Source: Variovorax beijingensis (GTDB taxonomy: Bacteria; Pseudomonadota; Gammaproteobacteria; Burkholderiales; Burkholderiaceae_C). Taken from it: a DNA stretch of 64,000 bases. Below the pieces are notes generated by a model. That model did no database searches. It saw nothing but the letters and a program-made list of their open reading frames with translations, and was not told where the DNA came from. Positions within the stretch are counted from its first letter, which is position 1, and each line of letters starts with the position of its first letter. The position numbers were made by a program, and so were the translations under genes. Shown here one piece after another: positions 54,081 to 62,543 of the stretch. The stretch spans positions 310,001 through 374,000 of the forward strand of contig NZ_RXFQ01000003.1 in assembly GCF_003951285.1 (NCBI RefSeq), written 5' to 3'.

Positions 54081-54752
54081 ATGAAGCTGCTGCTGAGCAT
54101 CGTGTGCGCCGTTGTTGCGTTGGCAGGGTGCGTCAGCACGCCGCCCACGCCGACGCAACCCGGAACCGGATCGGGGCTGTCGTACGTGCCCATGGTCGCC
54201 ATGGAAGGCGTGGACCGGGCCCGCTACGACAGCGACGTGGCCGATTGCCGCACGGCGGCGACGCGGATCACCGCGCGCAGCGAAACCGGCGACGCCATGT
54301 GGCTCGCACTGGGCCTGGGCCTGATCACGGTGCATGGACAGGGCATCGTGGCAGCGGCCTCGTACACCGGCATTTCGGCCGCGGTGATCGACATGTCCTA
54401 CCGGCCCAGCGCGCAGCTGATTGCCGAGCACCAGCAGATCGCCGTGGTGCACTGCATGGCCAAGCGCGGCTACCGCAACCTCGACCCGAACGTGCGCGAC
54501 ACGTTCTACGGCCATGCCTTCAATCCGGAAGTGCTGCTGGCGCCGCGCAGGACCGGGGTCGACACCTACAACGCCGAAGTGCTTGCGAGGGCCGGGCAGT
54601 GCAGCATCCAGCCGCGCGCCGAGCTGACGGCCAAGGGCCCGGGCTACGAGTCGTACAGCGTGCCCTGCTCGAACGGCACGGCCTGGGCCGTGCGCTGCGA
54701 ATTCGGCAAGTGCCGCGTGCTGGGCCAGTCGGCCGTCCGGCGCGCCTCCTGA
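54081..54752 (+). CDS. Glycine-zipper-like lipoprotein of unknown function
   Basis: This 223 aa protein has a lipoprotein signal with lipobox LAGC (Cys17), then a proline-rich stretch, a small hydrophobic segment (about residues 75-105, GDAMWLALGLGLITVHGQG) and cysteines in the C-terminal third (GQCSIQ, VPCSNG, VRCEFGKCRV) that probably form disulfides. The function is unknown. ATG 54081 with gagggatc upstream is the start; an upstream ATG at 54036 lies in the palindrome. It stands alone, with palindromes that suggest inducible expression. Confidence 0.85.
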   Translation: MKLLLSIVCAVVALAGCVSTPPTPTQPGTGSGLSYVPMVAMEGVDRARYDSDVADCRTAATRITARSETGDAMWLALGLGLITVHGQGIVAAASYTGISAAVIDMSYRPSAQLIAEHQQIAVVHCMAKRGYRNLDPNVRDTFYGHAFNPEVLLAPRRTGVDTYNAEVLARAGQCSIQPRAELTAKGPGYESYSVPCSNGTAWAVRCEFGKCRVLGQSAVRRAS

Positions 54753-54764
54753 CGCCGGCGCTCG

Positions 54765-55571
54765 TCACTTGATGAGCATGCCCTTGAGGGCCGGGTCGGC
54801 GGGCGGCGCCTTGAGCTTCATCTGCCGCAGGATCTTCATCAGGAGCCGCGCGATCATCAGGTTGCGGTGCCGCTTGTTGTTGGCCGGTATCACGTACCAG
54901 GGCGCGTGCTCCGTCGAGGTGGCGCGCAGCGCCTTGTCGTAGGCCTGCTGGTAGGCGTTCCACTTGGTGCGCACCTCGAGGTCGCCCACATTGAACTTCC
55001 ATTGCTTGCCGGGCGTGTCGATGCGCGCCTGCAGGCGTTCGCGCTGCGTGTCCTTGTCGATGTGCAGCATGCACTTGACGATCACCGTGCCGGTCTCGAC
55101 GAGCAGGCGCTCGAAATCGTTGATCTGCGCGTAGCGCCGCTGGGTCTCGGCCTTGTCGATCCAGCCTTCGACCACGGGCACCAGCACGTCCTCGTAGTGG
55201 CTGCGGTTCCACACCGCGATCTCGCCGCTGCGAGGCACCACCGCATGGCAGCGCCAGAGGTAGTCGTGCGCGCGCTCGTCGTCGCTGGGCACCTTGAAGG
55301 CGGTAACGCGCACGCCCAGCGGGGAGGTTCGCGAGAAGACCCAGCGGACGGTGCCGTCCTTGCCGCTGGTGTCCATGCCCTGCAGCACCAGCAGGACCTT
55401 GCGGCGGCCCTCGGCATGCAGCAGGTTCTGCATTTCGTCGAGTTCGATGGCCAGAGTGTCGATCTCGGCGAGCTGGGCGGCTTCGTCGCCGTCCAGGAAC
55501 GGAGATTCGCCGGAGTCCACCTGCGAGAGTTTGAACTTGCTGTCGACGCGGTACTTCTTGAAGCTGGCCAT
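54765..55571 (-). CDS. ppk2: Polyphosphate kinase 2 (PPK2 family)
   Basis: This 268 aa kinase uses polyphosphate to phosphorylate nucleotides (class I or III). Walker A-like motif is GMDTSGKDGTVR (about residues 65-76), the lid/arginine region has RRYAQINDFERLL, and NRSHYEDV contains the Walker B aspartate; HAPWYVIPANNKRHRNL is the typical C-terminal block. Start ATG 55571. It ends 12 bases after the convergent lipoprotein gene. Confidence 0.93.
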   Translation of the reverse strand: MASFKKYRVDSKFKLSQVDSGESPFLDGDEAAQLAEIDTLAIELDEMQNLLHAEGRRKVLLVLQGMDTSGKDGTVRWVFSRTSPLGVRVTAFKVPSDDERAHDYLWRCHAVVPRSGEIAVWNRSHYEDVLVPVVEGWIDKAETQRRYAQINDFERLLVETGTVIVKCMLHIDKDTQRERLQARIDTPGKQWKFNVGDLEVRTKWNAYQQAYDKALRATSTEHAPWYVIPANNKRHRNLMIARLLMKILRQMKLKAPPADPALKGMLIK

Positions 55572-55621
55572 GAATCCGGACCTCCGTGCAAAAACACGCA
55601 GCGTACGCGATTGGCGCCAGG

Positions 55622-56056
55622 TCAGAGTTCGCTGTCGTCCGGATCGATGGAAGCGCTCCAGCGGCTGTCCCATTCGGCATGCCGCGCGGCGCCGTCGAGC
55701 TCGCGCCGGTCGCGCTTGGTGGGCCGGCCCTGCTCGATGGCCAGCGCCGGCTCGCTGCCCATGCGGCGCTGCTCGCGCAGTGCCGCCTGCGCGGCGATGC
55801 TCTCGGGCGTTTCTTCGTAGAGCTGCTGCGCCACCGGCGCCGGCCCGCGCTGGCCGCTCAGGCCGCGCACCGTGACCGTTCGCGTCACCGCGCCCAGGCG
55901 GATGGCCACCGTGTCCCCCGGCTTGAGCTCGCGCGAGGCCTTGGCGACGTCGCCGTTGACCTGCACCCGGTTCTTGCCGATTTCGTCCGCGGCCAGCGAG
56001 CGCGTCTTGAAGAAGCGGGCGGCCCAGAGCCATTTGTCGATGCGCAGGCGATCCAT
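55622..56056 (-). CDS. S4-domain RNA-binding protein (Hsp15-like)
   Basis: This 144 aa protein starts with an S4 domain: MDRLRIDKWLWAARFFKTRS and VQVNGDVAKASRELKPGD. Hsp15 (HslR) rescues stalled 50S subunits carrying nascent chains. The C-terminal half is charged and less conserved (RRELDGAARHAEWDS). ATG 56056 follows the kinase stop by 4 bases on the same strand, and PPK2 follows 50 bases later. Confidence 0.88.
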   Translation of the reverse strand: MDRLRIDKWLWAARFFKTRSLAADEIGKNRVQVNGDVAKASRELKPGDTVAIRLGAVTRTVTVRGLSGQRGPAPVAQQLYEETPESIAAQAALREQRRMGSEPALAIEQGRPTKRDRRELDGAARHAEWDSRWSASIDPDDSEL

Positions 56057-56060
56057 AGGT

Positions 56061-57482
56061 TCAGGGATTGTGGTGGAGGGCAGGCAGCCGCACGACAGCA
56101 TCGAGGCCGACCGCCTGTGCGGAATTTTCCTGCGTGCTGCGGTTGTCGAGGCTGATGCGTCCGCCGAGCGCAAGCACGATCTCGCGGCAGATGGCCAGGC
56201 CCAGCCCCGAGCCGCTGGCCGTGTCGCCGGCGGAAAACGGCGCGAACAGGCGCTGGCGCAGCTCGGCCGCAATGCCGGGCCCCTGGTCGCGCACTGTCAG
56301 CAGGGCTTCCTGGCCTTCCGAGCGCACCATCATCGAAAGGGCGCCGCCGCGCGGGCTCTGCTTGATGGCGTTGTGCAGCAGGTTGCGCGTGAGCTCCTGC
56401 AGCATCCATTGGTGCGCGCGCACGGTGACGGGCCCGTCGATGGCCAGTTCGAAGTCGAGCGCCTTGTCGGCGATCAGCGGCGACAGGTCCAGCGCAATCT
56501 GGCGTACCACCTCGCCGAGCTCCAGCGGCACCGATTCCGGCTGCTGGCGCAGCTGCTCGACCTTGGCGAGCGACAGCATCTGGTTGGCGAGGGTGGTGGC
56601 GCGCTCCACGGTCTGGCTGATCTCGCCCAGCGCCTGCTCGGGCGGCACGTCGCCGCGCCGCGCCGACTGCACCTGCGCCTTGAGCACTGCGAGCGGCGTG
56701 CGCAGCTGATGGGCGCTGTCGCGCACGAAGCGCTTCTGGTGGTCGAGCAGGCGCTGCAGCCGGCCCATGACCTCGGTGGTGGCGTCGACCAGCGGGCGCA
56801 ACTCGCGCGGCGCATCGGGCGCGTCGATGGGGGAAAGGTCGTCGGCCGCGCGTTTCTCGATGGCTTCGCCGAGCTCACGCACCGGCCGCGTGGCGCGCTG
56901 CACCACCAGCACCGTCACCAGCGCGATCACGCCCATCAGCAGCAGCTGGCGCCACAGCATGTCCACCAGCAGCTTGCGCACCAGCGTTTCGCGCAGCTCC
57001 AGGGTTTCGGCCACCTGCACCACGGCCATGCCGCGGCCGCGCGCGCTGGCCACGGGCTGCAGCATGACCGCCACCCGCACCGGCTGGTCGCGAAAGCGCG
57101 CGTCGTAGAAGTCGACCAGCGCCGCATAGGCCCCGCGGTCGGGGATGCGGCCGCGCCAGAACGGCAGCTCGGCAAAGCCCGAGACCATCTCGCCGTCGAG
57201 CGCGGAAACGCGATAGAAAAGGCGGCTGCGGTTGTCGGCCTCGAAGGCCTCGAGCGCGGAATAGGGCACGATGGCGCGCAGCCGCGCGTTCTCGTCGTAG
57301 CCCTCCACGTCGAGCTGCTCGCCGATGGTCTTGGCCGACGCGAGCAGCGTGCGGTCGTAGGCCGTGGTGGCCGCGGCCAGGCTCTGCCGGTACAGGCTCA
57401 CGCTGTTGATCACGATGAACAGCGCCACCGGCGCGAGAATGCCGAACAGCAGCCTCGCGCGCAGCGACAGGGCGGTCTTCAT
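56061..57482 (-). CDS. tctE: TctE-like sensor histidine kinase
   Basis: This 473 aa inner-membrane kinase has helices at about residues 12-30 and 178-200 around a periplasmic domain, a HAMP linker (about 200-250), phosphoacceptor in RFVRDSAHQLRTPLAVL (His about 260) and an ATPase domain with NLLHNAIKQSPRGG, VRDQGPGI and GSGLGLAIC. It overlaps the response regulator by 4 bases. The regulator pair lies next to tctCBA, as in the tricarboxylate TctDE systems, so carboxylate sensing is the natural inference. Confidence 0.88.
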   Translation of the reverse strand: MKTALSLRARLLFGILAPVALFIVINSVSLYRQSLAAATTAYDRTLLASAKTIGEQLDVEGYDENARLRAIVPYSALEAFEADNRSRLFYRVSALDGEMVSGFAELPFWRGRIPDRGAYAALVDFYDARFRDQPVRVAVMLQPVASARGRGMAVVQVAETLELRETLVRKLLVDMLWRQLLLMGVIALVTVLVVQRATRPVRELGEAIEKRAADDLSPIDAPDAPRELRPLVDATTEVMGRLQRLLDHQKRFVRDSAHQLRTPLAVLKAQVQSARRGDVPPEQALGEISQTVERATTLANQMLSLAKVEQLRQQPESVPLELGEVVRQIALDLSPLIADKALDFELAIDGPVTVRAHQWMLQELTRNLLHNAIKQSPRGGALSMMVRSEGQEALLTVRDQGPGIAAELRQRLFAPFSAGDTASGSGLGLAICREIVLALGGRISLDNRSTQENSAQAVGLDAVVRLPALHHNP

Positions 57483-58159
57483 GGCTCGGCGCGCAGCAGG
57501 TAGCCCAACCCGCGCAGCGTCATCAGCGCCGCGCCGGTGCCCGCGAGCTTCTTGCGCAGCCGGTACACCACCACCTCGATGGCCTCGTACTGCACTTCGG
57601 TCTCGCCCGGGAACACGAGTTCGAAGAGCCGCTCCTTGCTCACCGCATGGCCGGGCTTCATCATCAGCGCCTTGAGCAGCGCCAGTTCGCGCGGCGTGAG
57701 CTCCAGGATGCCGTGCTTGTGATAGATGGCGCCGCTTTCGGGCTCGAAGCGCAGCCCGCCCACTTCCTGCGGGTTCGGGCCCGCGTCGGCGCCGGCATTC
57801 TGGTGGCGCCGGCGCAGTGCGCGGATGCGCGCTTCCAGTTCGTCGAGATCGAAGGGCTTGGGCAGGTAGTCGTCGGCGCCGGCGTTCAGGCCCATGATGC
57901 GGTCGCCCACCGTGCCGCGGGCAGTGAGCAGCAGCACGGGCGTGCGCAACCCCGCTGCGCGCGCCTGGGCCAGCACCTGCAGGCCGTCGAGGTTGGGCAG
58001 GCTCAGGTCGAGCGCCACCACGTCGGGCTCCAGCTCTCGCCACTGCTCGACGGCCAGGGCGCCGTCGCCGCAGATGCGCACGTCGATCTTGCTGCGGGCG
58101 AGGGCGCGCTGCAGGGTGACCTGCATCGAGGGATCGTCTTCGACCAGCAGCAGCTTCAT
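57479..58159 (-). CDS. tctD: TctD-like OmpR-family response regulator
   Basis: This 226 aa regulator has a receiver domain (about residues 1-118; acidic LVEDD, phosphoacceptor in VALDLSLPN, lysine in YLPKPFDL) and an OmpR winged helix (about 130-224; ELTPRELALLKALM, EVVVYRLRKKLAG). It is divergent from tctC with a 126-base gap. It probably activates tctCBA with its kinase in response to a tricarboxylate-like solute. Confidence 0.9.
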   Translation of the reverse strand: MKLLLVEDDPSMQVTLQRALARSKIDVRICGDGALAVEQWRELEPDVVALDLSLPNLDGLQVLAQARAAGLRTPVLLLTARGTVGDRIMGLNAGADDYLPKPFDLDELEARIRALRRRHQNAGADAGPNPQEVGGLRFEPESGAIYHKHGILELTPRELALLKALMMKPGHAVSKERLFELVFPGETEVQYEAIEVVVYRLRKKLAGTGAALMTLRGLGYLLRAEP

Positions 58160-58285
58160 GGGGTGTGGAGGGGGAATGGTACTTCGGTGTTTTCCCCAGT
58201 CTGGTGGACAGCCAACTGACAGCAGGGCGGCGCATGATAGCGGCTCAGGTCCAAGTCAGGTTTCTTTAGTTTTCAGGAGACAACG

Positions 58286-59245
58286 ATGCGTCGCGACACC
58301 TTTTTGAAGTCATTGGCCGCGCTGGCCGCCGCCGGAGCCCTGCCGTTGTCGGCGCGCGCCGCAGCCAACGTCAAGATGATGATTCCGGCCAACCCGGGCG
58401 GAGGCTGGGACACCACGGGCCGCGCGCTGGGCAAGGCAATGACCGAGGCCAAGCTGGCCGACACGGTCACCTACGACAACAAGGGCGGCGCCGCCGGCGC
58501 GCTGGGCCTGGCCCAGTTCGTGAACGGCTCCAAGGGCGATCCGAACGCGCTCATGGTGATGGGCTCCGTCATGCTCGGCGGCATCATCACCGGCAAGCCG
58601 CCGGTCAATCTCTCGCAGGCCACGCCGATTGCGCGCATGACCACCGAATACAACGTGTTCGTGCTGCCGGCCAATTCGCCCTTCAAGACCATGAAGGACG
58701 TGGTCGAACAGCTCAAGAAGGACCCGGGCAGCGTCAAGTGGGGCGGCGGTTCGCGCGGCTCCACCGAGCACATCGCCGCGGCCATGATCGCGCAGAAGGT
58801 CGGCGCCGATCCGTCCAAGATCAACTACGTGGCCTTCCGCGGAGGCGGCGAGGCCACGGCCGCCATCCTGGGCGGCAACGTCACCATTGGCGGCAGCGGC
58901 TACAGCGAGTTCGCCGAGTACATCGCCGCCGGCAAGATGAAGGCCATTGCGGTCACGTCGGCCCAGCGCCTGCCGGGCATCAACGTGCCCACGCTCAAGG
59001 AGCAGGGCATCGACGTGGAGATCGGCAACTGGCGCGGCGTGTATGGCGCCCCGGGCATCAGCGCCGAGCAGCGCAAGGCGCTGACCGACATGGTGCTGGC
59101 CGCCCTCAAGAGCCCGTCGTGGGCCGAATCGCTCAAGAAGAACGACTGGACGCCGGCCGTGCTTTCGGGCGAGGCCTTTGCCAAGTTCGTCGATGACGAC
59201 TTCGCGAGCCTGCGCGCCATCATGGCCAAGTCCGGGATGATCTGA
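58286..59245 (+). CDS. tctC: Tripartite tricarboxylate transporter substrate-binding protein TctC
   Basis: This 319 aa periplasmic protein has a signal peptide (about residues 1-27) and Bug/TctC motifs: VKMMIPANPGGGWDTTGRAL, NKGGAAGALGLAQF and WGGGSRGSTEHIAAAMIA. It delivers a carboxylate to the TctAB membrane unit encoded next. A ribosome site caggag precedes the ATG. The ligand cannot be deduced. Confidence 0.93.
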   Translation: MRRDTFLKSLAALAAAGALPLSARAAANVKMMIPANPGGGWDTTGRALGKAMTEAKLADTVTYDNKGGAAGALGLAQFVNGSKGDPNALMVMGSVMLGGIITGKPPVNLSQATPIARMTTEYNVFVLPANSPFKTMKDVVEQLKKDPGSVKWGGGSRGSTEHIAAAMIAQKVGADPSKINYVAFRGGGEATAAILGGNVTIGGSGYSEFAEYIAAGKMKAIAVTSAQRLPGINVPTLKEQGIDVEIGNWRGVYGAPGISAEQRKALTDMVLAALKSPSWAESLKKNDWTPAVLSGEAFAKFVDDDFASLRAIMAKSGMI

Positions 59246-59248
59246 ACT

Positions 59249-59310
59249 CGCCCCCAGGCTACGCGCACTTCGTGTCGCTTCTCCCTCCCCCTGCCGGGGG
59301 CAGGGGTGGC
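59249..59310. repeat. Intergenic repeat element with hairpin, Comamonadaceae type
   Basis: The sequence cgcccccaggctacgcgc (59249 on) followed by cttctccctccccctgcc and its reverse arm ggcagggg forms a stem of 59288-59295 with 59299-59306. I recall near-identical sequence scattered between genes in Variovorax and relatives, but could not search. It sits between tctC and tctB and may attenuate transcription between them. Confidence 0.6.
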
Positions 59311-59338
59311 CTTCCTTCCCTGACTGCGGGAGTAAAAA

Positions 59339-59875
59339 ATGACAACTCCAGAATCCTCGGTCTCGCCGCGACCTGCGGCCACGTGGCCGCAAACCCTGGT
59401 TGGCGCCGGCGTGCTGCTGACCGGCCTGGCGCTGGCTTTCGGCGCCATCGGCATTTCTTCCGAGGCCGGCTACGGCGGCGTCGGTCCCAATTTCCTGCCC
59501 TGGCTGGTGTCGGGCGTGCTCATGCTGTGCGGCGCCTGGATTCTCTGGGAAGCGCGCACCGGCGGCTTTCGCGAGCTCGACGCACCCTCGGACGCGGAGC
59601 ATGCCTACTGGCCGGGCTTCGTCTGGGTGTCGGCCGGCCTGCTGCTCAACGCTGCGCTGATCACCACGCTGGGCTTCATCCTGAGCTGCACGCTGTGCTA
59701 CGTGCTGGCGGTGCAGGGCCTGCGCCGCGCGGGCGGCCAGCCCTCGGCCAACCAGCCGCGCACGTGGGCCATCGACCTCCTGACCGGCGCGCTCATCTCC
59801 GGGCCGGTGTTCTGGATGTTCACCAAGTTCCTGGCCATCAACCTGCCGGGCCTCACGACCACCGGCTGGATCTGA
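59339..59875 (+). CDS. tctB: Tripartite tricarboxylate transporter small membrane subunit TctB
   Basis: This 178 aa protein has four hydrophobic helices (about residues 20-38, 52-68, 97-115, 146-164), the typical TctB layout. It pairs with TctA in the inner membrane. It starts 93 bases after tctC, behind the repeat element, and is separated from tctA by one base. Confidence 0.88.
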   Translation: MTTPESSVSPRPAATWPQTLVGAGVLLTGLALAFGAIGISSEAGYGGVGPNFLPWLVSGVLMLCGAWILWEARTGGFRELDAPSDAEHAYWPGFVWVSAGLLLNAALITTLGFILSCTLCYVLAVQGLRRAGGQPSANQPRTWAIDLLTGALISGPVFWMFTKFLAINLPGLTTTGWI

Positions 59876-59876
59876 C

Positions 59877-61391
59877 ATGGAAATCTTCAACGCACTCATG
59901 GCGGGTTTCGCTGCGGCGATCACCCCTGTCAATCTGCTCTGGTGCCTCGTGGGCTGTGCCCTGGGTACGGCCGTCGGCGTGCTGCCGGGCATCGGCCCGG
60001 CGGTGGCGGTGGCCATGCTGCTGCCCATCACCGGCAAGGTCGACATCACGGCCTCGATGATCTTCTTCTCGGGCATCTACTACGGCGCCATGTACGGCGG
60101 CTCGACCACCTCCATCCTGCTCAACACGCCGGGCGAAACGGCCAGCATGGTGACGGCGATGGAAGGCAACAAGATGGCCAAGAGCGGCAGGGCGGGCGCA
60201 GCGCTTGCGACCGCCGCCATCGGCTCCTTCGTGGCCGGCACCATTGCCACCGTGATCGTCACGCTGTTCGCGCCGTTCGTGGCCGAGTTCGCCGTGAAGC
60301 TCGGGCCGCCCGAGTATTTCCTGCTGATGCTGCTGGCCTTCACCACGGTGAGCGCCGTGCTCGGCAAGAGCACGCTGCGCGGCATGACGGCGCTGTTCGT
60401 CGGCCTGGCGGCCGGCTGTGTCGGGCTCGACCAGATCTCGGGCCAGGGCCGCTACACCGGCGGCATTCCCGAACTGCTCGACGGCATCGAGATCGTTCTG
60501 GTGGCCGTGGGCCTGTTCGCGGTGGCCGAGGTGCTGTACGCCGTGCTCTACGAGGGCAAGGTGGTCGAGGGCCAGAACAAGCTGACCCGCGTTCACATGA
60601 CGGCGCGCGACTGGAAGCGCTCGATTCCGGCATGGCTGCGCGGCACCGCCATCGGCGCGCCGTTCGGCTGCATTCCGGCCGGCGGCACCGAGATTCCGAC
60701 CTTCCTGAGCTATGCGACCGAAAAGAAGCTGGCCAAGGACGCGGAAGCCAAGGCCGAGTTCGGCACCAAGGGCGCCATCGAAGGCGTGGCCGGCCCCGAA
60801 GCCGCCAACAACGCCACGGTGACCGCGGCGCTGATCCCGCTGCTCACGCTCGGCATTCCCACGTCGAACACCACCGCCATCCTGCTGGGCGCGTTCCAGA
60901 ACTACGGCATCCAGCCGGGGCCTCAGCTGTTCACCACTTCGGCTGCACTGGTGTGGGCGCTGATCGCCTCGCTCTATATCGGCAACGTGATGCTGCTGGT
61001 GCTGAACCTGCCGATGGTGGGCCTGTGGGTCAAGCTGCTCAAGATTCCCAAGCCGCAGCTCTACGCCGGCATCCTGATCTTTGCGACGGTGGGGGCCTAC
61101 GGCATGCGCCAGAGTGCGTTCGACCTGTTCCTGCTCTACGGCATCGGCCTGCTGGGCGTGGCGATGCGGCGCTTCGACTTCCCGACCGCCCCCGTGGTGG
61201 TGGGCATGATCCTCGGGCCGCTGGCCGAAGCGCAGCTGCGCAACGCGATGTCCATCGGCGAGGGCAGCGCCGCGGTGTTCTTCCAGCGGCCGATGTCGAT
61301 CACGCTGGTAGTGATCATCGTGGCTGTGCTGGTGCTGCCGCGCGTTGCCAAGCGCATGAGCGAACGCAAGCTCGCCAGGCTCGCAGCCTGA
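59877..61391 (+). CDS. tctA: Tripartite tricarboxylate transporter large membrane subunit TctA
   Basis: This 504 aa protein with about 12 membrane helices is the transporting subunit. Family motifs are [36 protein letters not shown] near residue 60-80, and the second copy [20 protein letters not shown] with [13 protein letters not shown]. The protein is full length. It closes the tctCBA operon, with a classical terminator after it. Confidence 0.95.
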   Translation: MEIFNALMAGFAAAITPVNLLWCLVGCALGTAVGVLPGIGPAVAVAMLLPITGKVDITASMIFFSGIYYGAMYGGSTTSILLNTPGETASMVTAMEGNKMAKSGRAGAALATAAIGSFVAGTIATVIVTLFAPFVAEFAVKLGPPEYFLLMLLAFTTVSAVLGKSTLRGMTALFVGLAAGCVGLDQISGQGRYTGGIPELLDGIEIVLVAVGLFAVAEVLYAVLYEGKVVEGQNKLTRVHMTARDWKRSIPAWLRGTAIGAPFGCIPAGGTEIPTFLSYATEKKLAKDAEAKAEFGTKGAIEGVAGPEAANNATVTAALIPLLTLGIPTSNTTAILLGAFQNYGIQPGPQLFTTSAALVWALIASLYIGNVMLLVLNLPMVGLWVKLLKIPKPQLYAGILIFATVGAYGMRQSAFDLFLLYGIGLLGVAMRRFDFPTAPVVVGMILGPLAEAQLRNAMSIGEGSAAVFFQRPMSITLVVIIVAVLVLPRVAKRMSERKLARLAA

Positions 61392-61402
61392 GCCTGAGCC
61401 GG

Positions 61403-61440
61403 AATGCCGCGGTGCCTTGTCGGCCCCGCGGCATTTTTCT
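61403..61440 (+). terminator. Rho-independent terminator after tctA
   Basis: Bases 61403-61412 (aatgccgcgg) pair with 61426-61435 (ccgcggcatt) around a 13-base loop, followed by a T-rich tail. It lies 12 bases after the tctA stop and also faces the end of the next, convergent gene. Confidence 0.88.
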
Positions 61441-61443
61441 TTT

Positions 61444-62370
61444 TCACGCCGCCGACACGGGCGCGAGGAAGTACGCCGTCTCCTGCCTGAGCGCGGCGTA
61501 GCTGTACTCGTTGCGCGCGATCACGCTCTTGTTGCCCTTGCTCTTGTCGTTGCGGTCGGGGCCGAAGGCGTTGCCGTCGATGCTCTCCATCCGGTCGTTG
61601 CCGTTCGAAGTGACGATGAAGTGGTGGTTGCGTCCGCCCGGGGCGATGCCGCTCACCACGCCGATGCAGCCCGGAAACACGGACGAATAGTCGGTGATCC
61701 GGCGGAACACCGTGCTGTCGAACACGTTCTTGCTGTGCTGGGCCCAGCCGCCCGGCACATGGACGCCGGCCGTGCGGTACACGTAGATGCAGAAGATGCC
61801 GCACCATGCGCACAGGTCGTTGGCGTTGCGCCAGTTGCCGGCGTCCATCTCCTGCCACTTCGACACGGCCGCCGCGGTGATGGTGGGACAGCGGCTGATG
61901 TAGGCGCCGGCGGCGTTCGCATCCTGGAAGATCTTCTGCAGGCCCATGCCGCCCTGGCGCGGACGCTGCGGGCTCGCCGGATTGGCGCACAGCGCCGCGG
62001 CAATGCGCTCATTGCTCGGGCTGGGCTGGGACGAGGTCGTCCATCCCCACCTGAGCAGCGCCGCCTCCGCCGCCGCGACCACGCTGTCGCCCAATGCCGA
62101 CGCCGGCTTGTCGCCGGGCGGCGGCGTTGCCATTCCGACGAGCTGGGCGATCAGCGCTTCGAGCATGCCCCAGGTCTTCGGCCCGACGATGGCATCGGGC
62201 ACCAGCTTGCAGAATCCCTGGTACTCCTTGACCTTCGAAGTGGTCTTGGATCCGAACTGCCCGTCGGGCACCAGCTGCGCAAGCCTGGAGGCCGTCCACA
62301 GGTTCAGGGCCGATTGCAGCAGTGAAACGTCGGCGCCGTGTGAGCCGAATCGCAGGGTGGGTCGAATCAT
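61444..62370 (-). CDS. Peptidoglycan-binding domain protein with C-terminal CHAP-like region
   Basis: This 308 aa protein starts with a peptidoglycan-binding type 1 domain (about residues 8-72: GSHGADVSLLQSALNLW, DGQFGSKTTSKVKEYQ, VGPKTWGML), then a linker, then a region with CAWCGIFCIYVYRTAG and GRNHHFIVTSNGN, resembling a papain-like CHAP hydrolase with Cys and His; SPGGRNHHFIV carries the candidate His. No signal peptide is obvious at ATG 62370. It may be a cell-wall amidase or effector-like protein. It ends against the tctA terminator. Confidence 0.75.
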   Translation of the reverse strand: MIRPTLRFGSHGADVSLLQSALNLWTASRLAQLVPDGQFGSKTTSKVKEYQGFCKLVPDAIVGPKTWGMLEALIAQLVGMATPPPGDKPASALGDSVVAAAEAALLRWGWTTSSQPSPSNERIAAALCANPASPQRPRQGGMGLQKIFQDANAAGAYISRCPTITAAAVSKWQEMDAGNWRNANDLCAWCGIFCIYVYRTAGVHVPGGWAQHSKNVFDSTVFRRITDYSSVFPGCIGVVSGIAPGGRNHHFIVTSNGNDRMESIDGNAFGPDRNDKSKGNKSVIARNEYSYAALRQETAYFLAPVSAA

Positions 62371-62431
62371 GGGGATCTCGCCGCGCAATGCCGGTGCCTT
62401 GTGTGTGTACAGGCACCGGATTATTCGAAGC

Positions 62432-62531
62432 GCCGCCCTTCGGCGGAATCCGCCATGCAGCCTATTCCTCTGGCCGAACGGGCGGCCCTTCGCCGCCCGA
62501 TCCCTCTTCCTGCCCATGGCGAGGAAGAGGG
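62432..62531 (-). terminator. Series of hairpins between the RND pump and the peptidoglycan-binding gene
   Basis: Three stems lie in this gap: ccgcc/ggcgg around 62432-62445, cgggcggc (62479-62486) with gccgcccg (62492-62499), and a perfect 10-bp stem 62502-62511 with 62522-62531. The largest, on the minus strand, follows the RND stop by 13 bases. They look like terminator or repeat structures; the whole 62371-62543 gap holds no gene. Confidence 0.6.
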
Positions 62532-62543
62532 ACTCGCAGCCGC

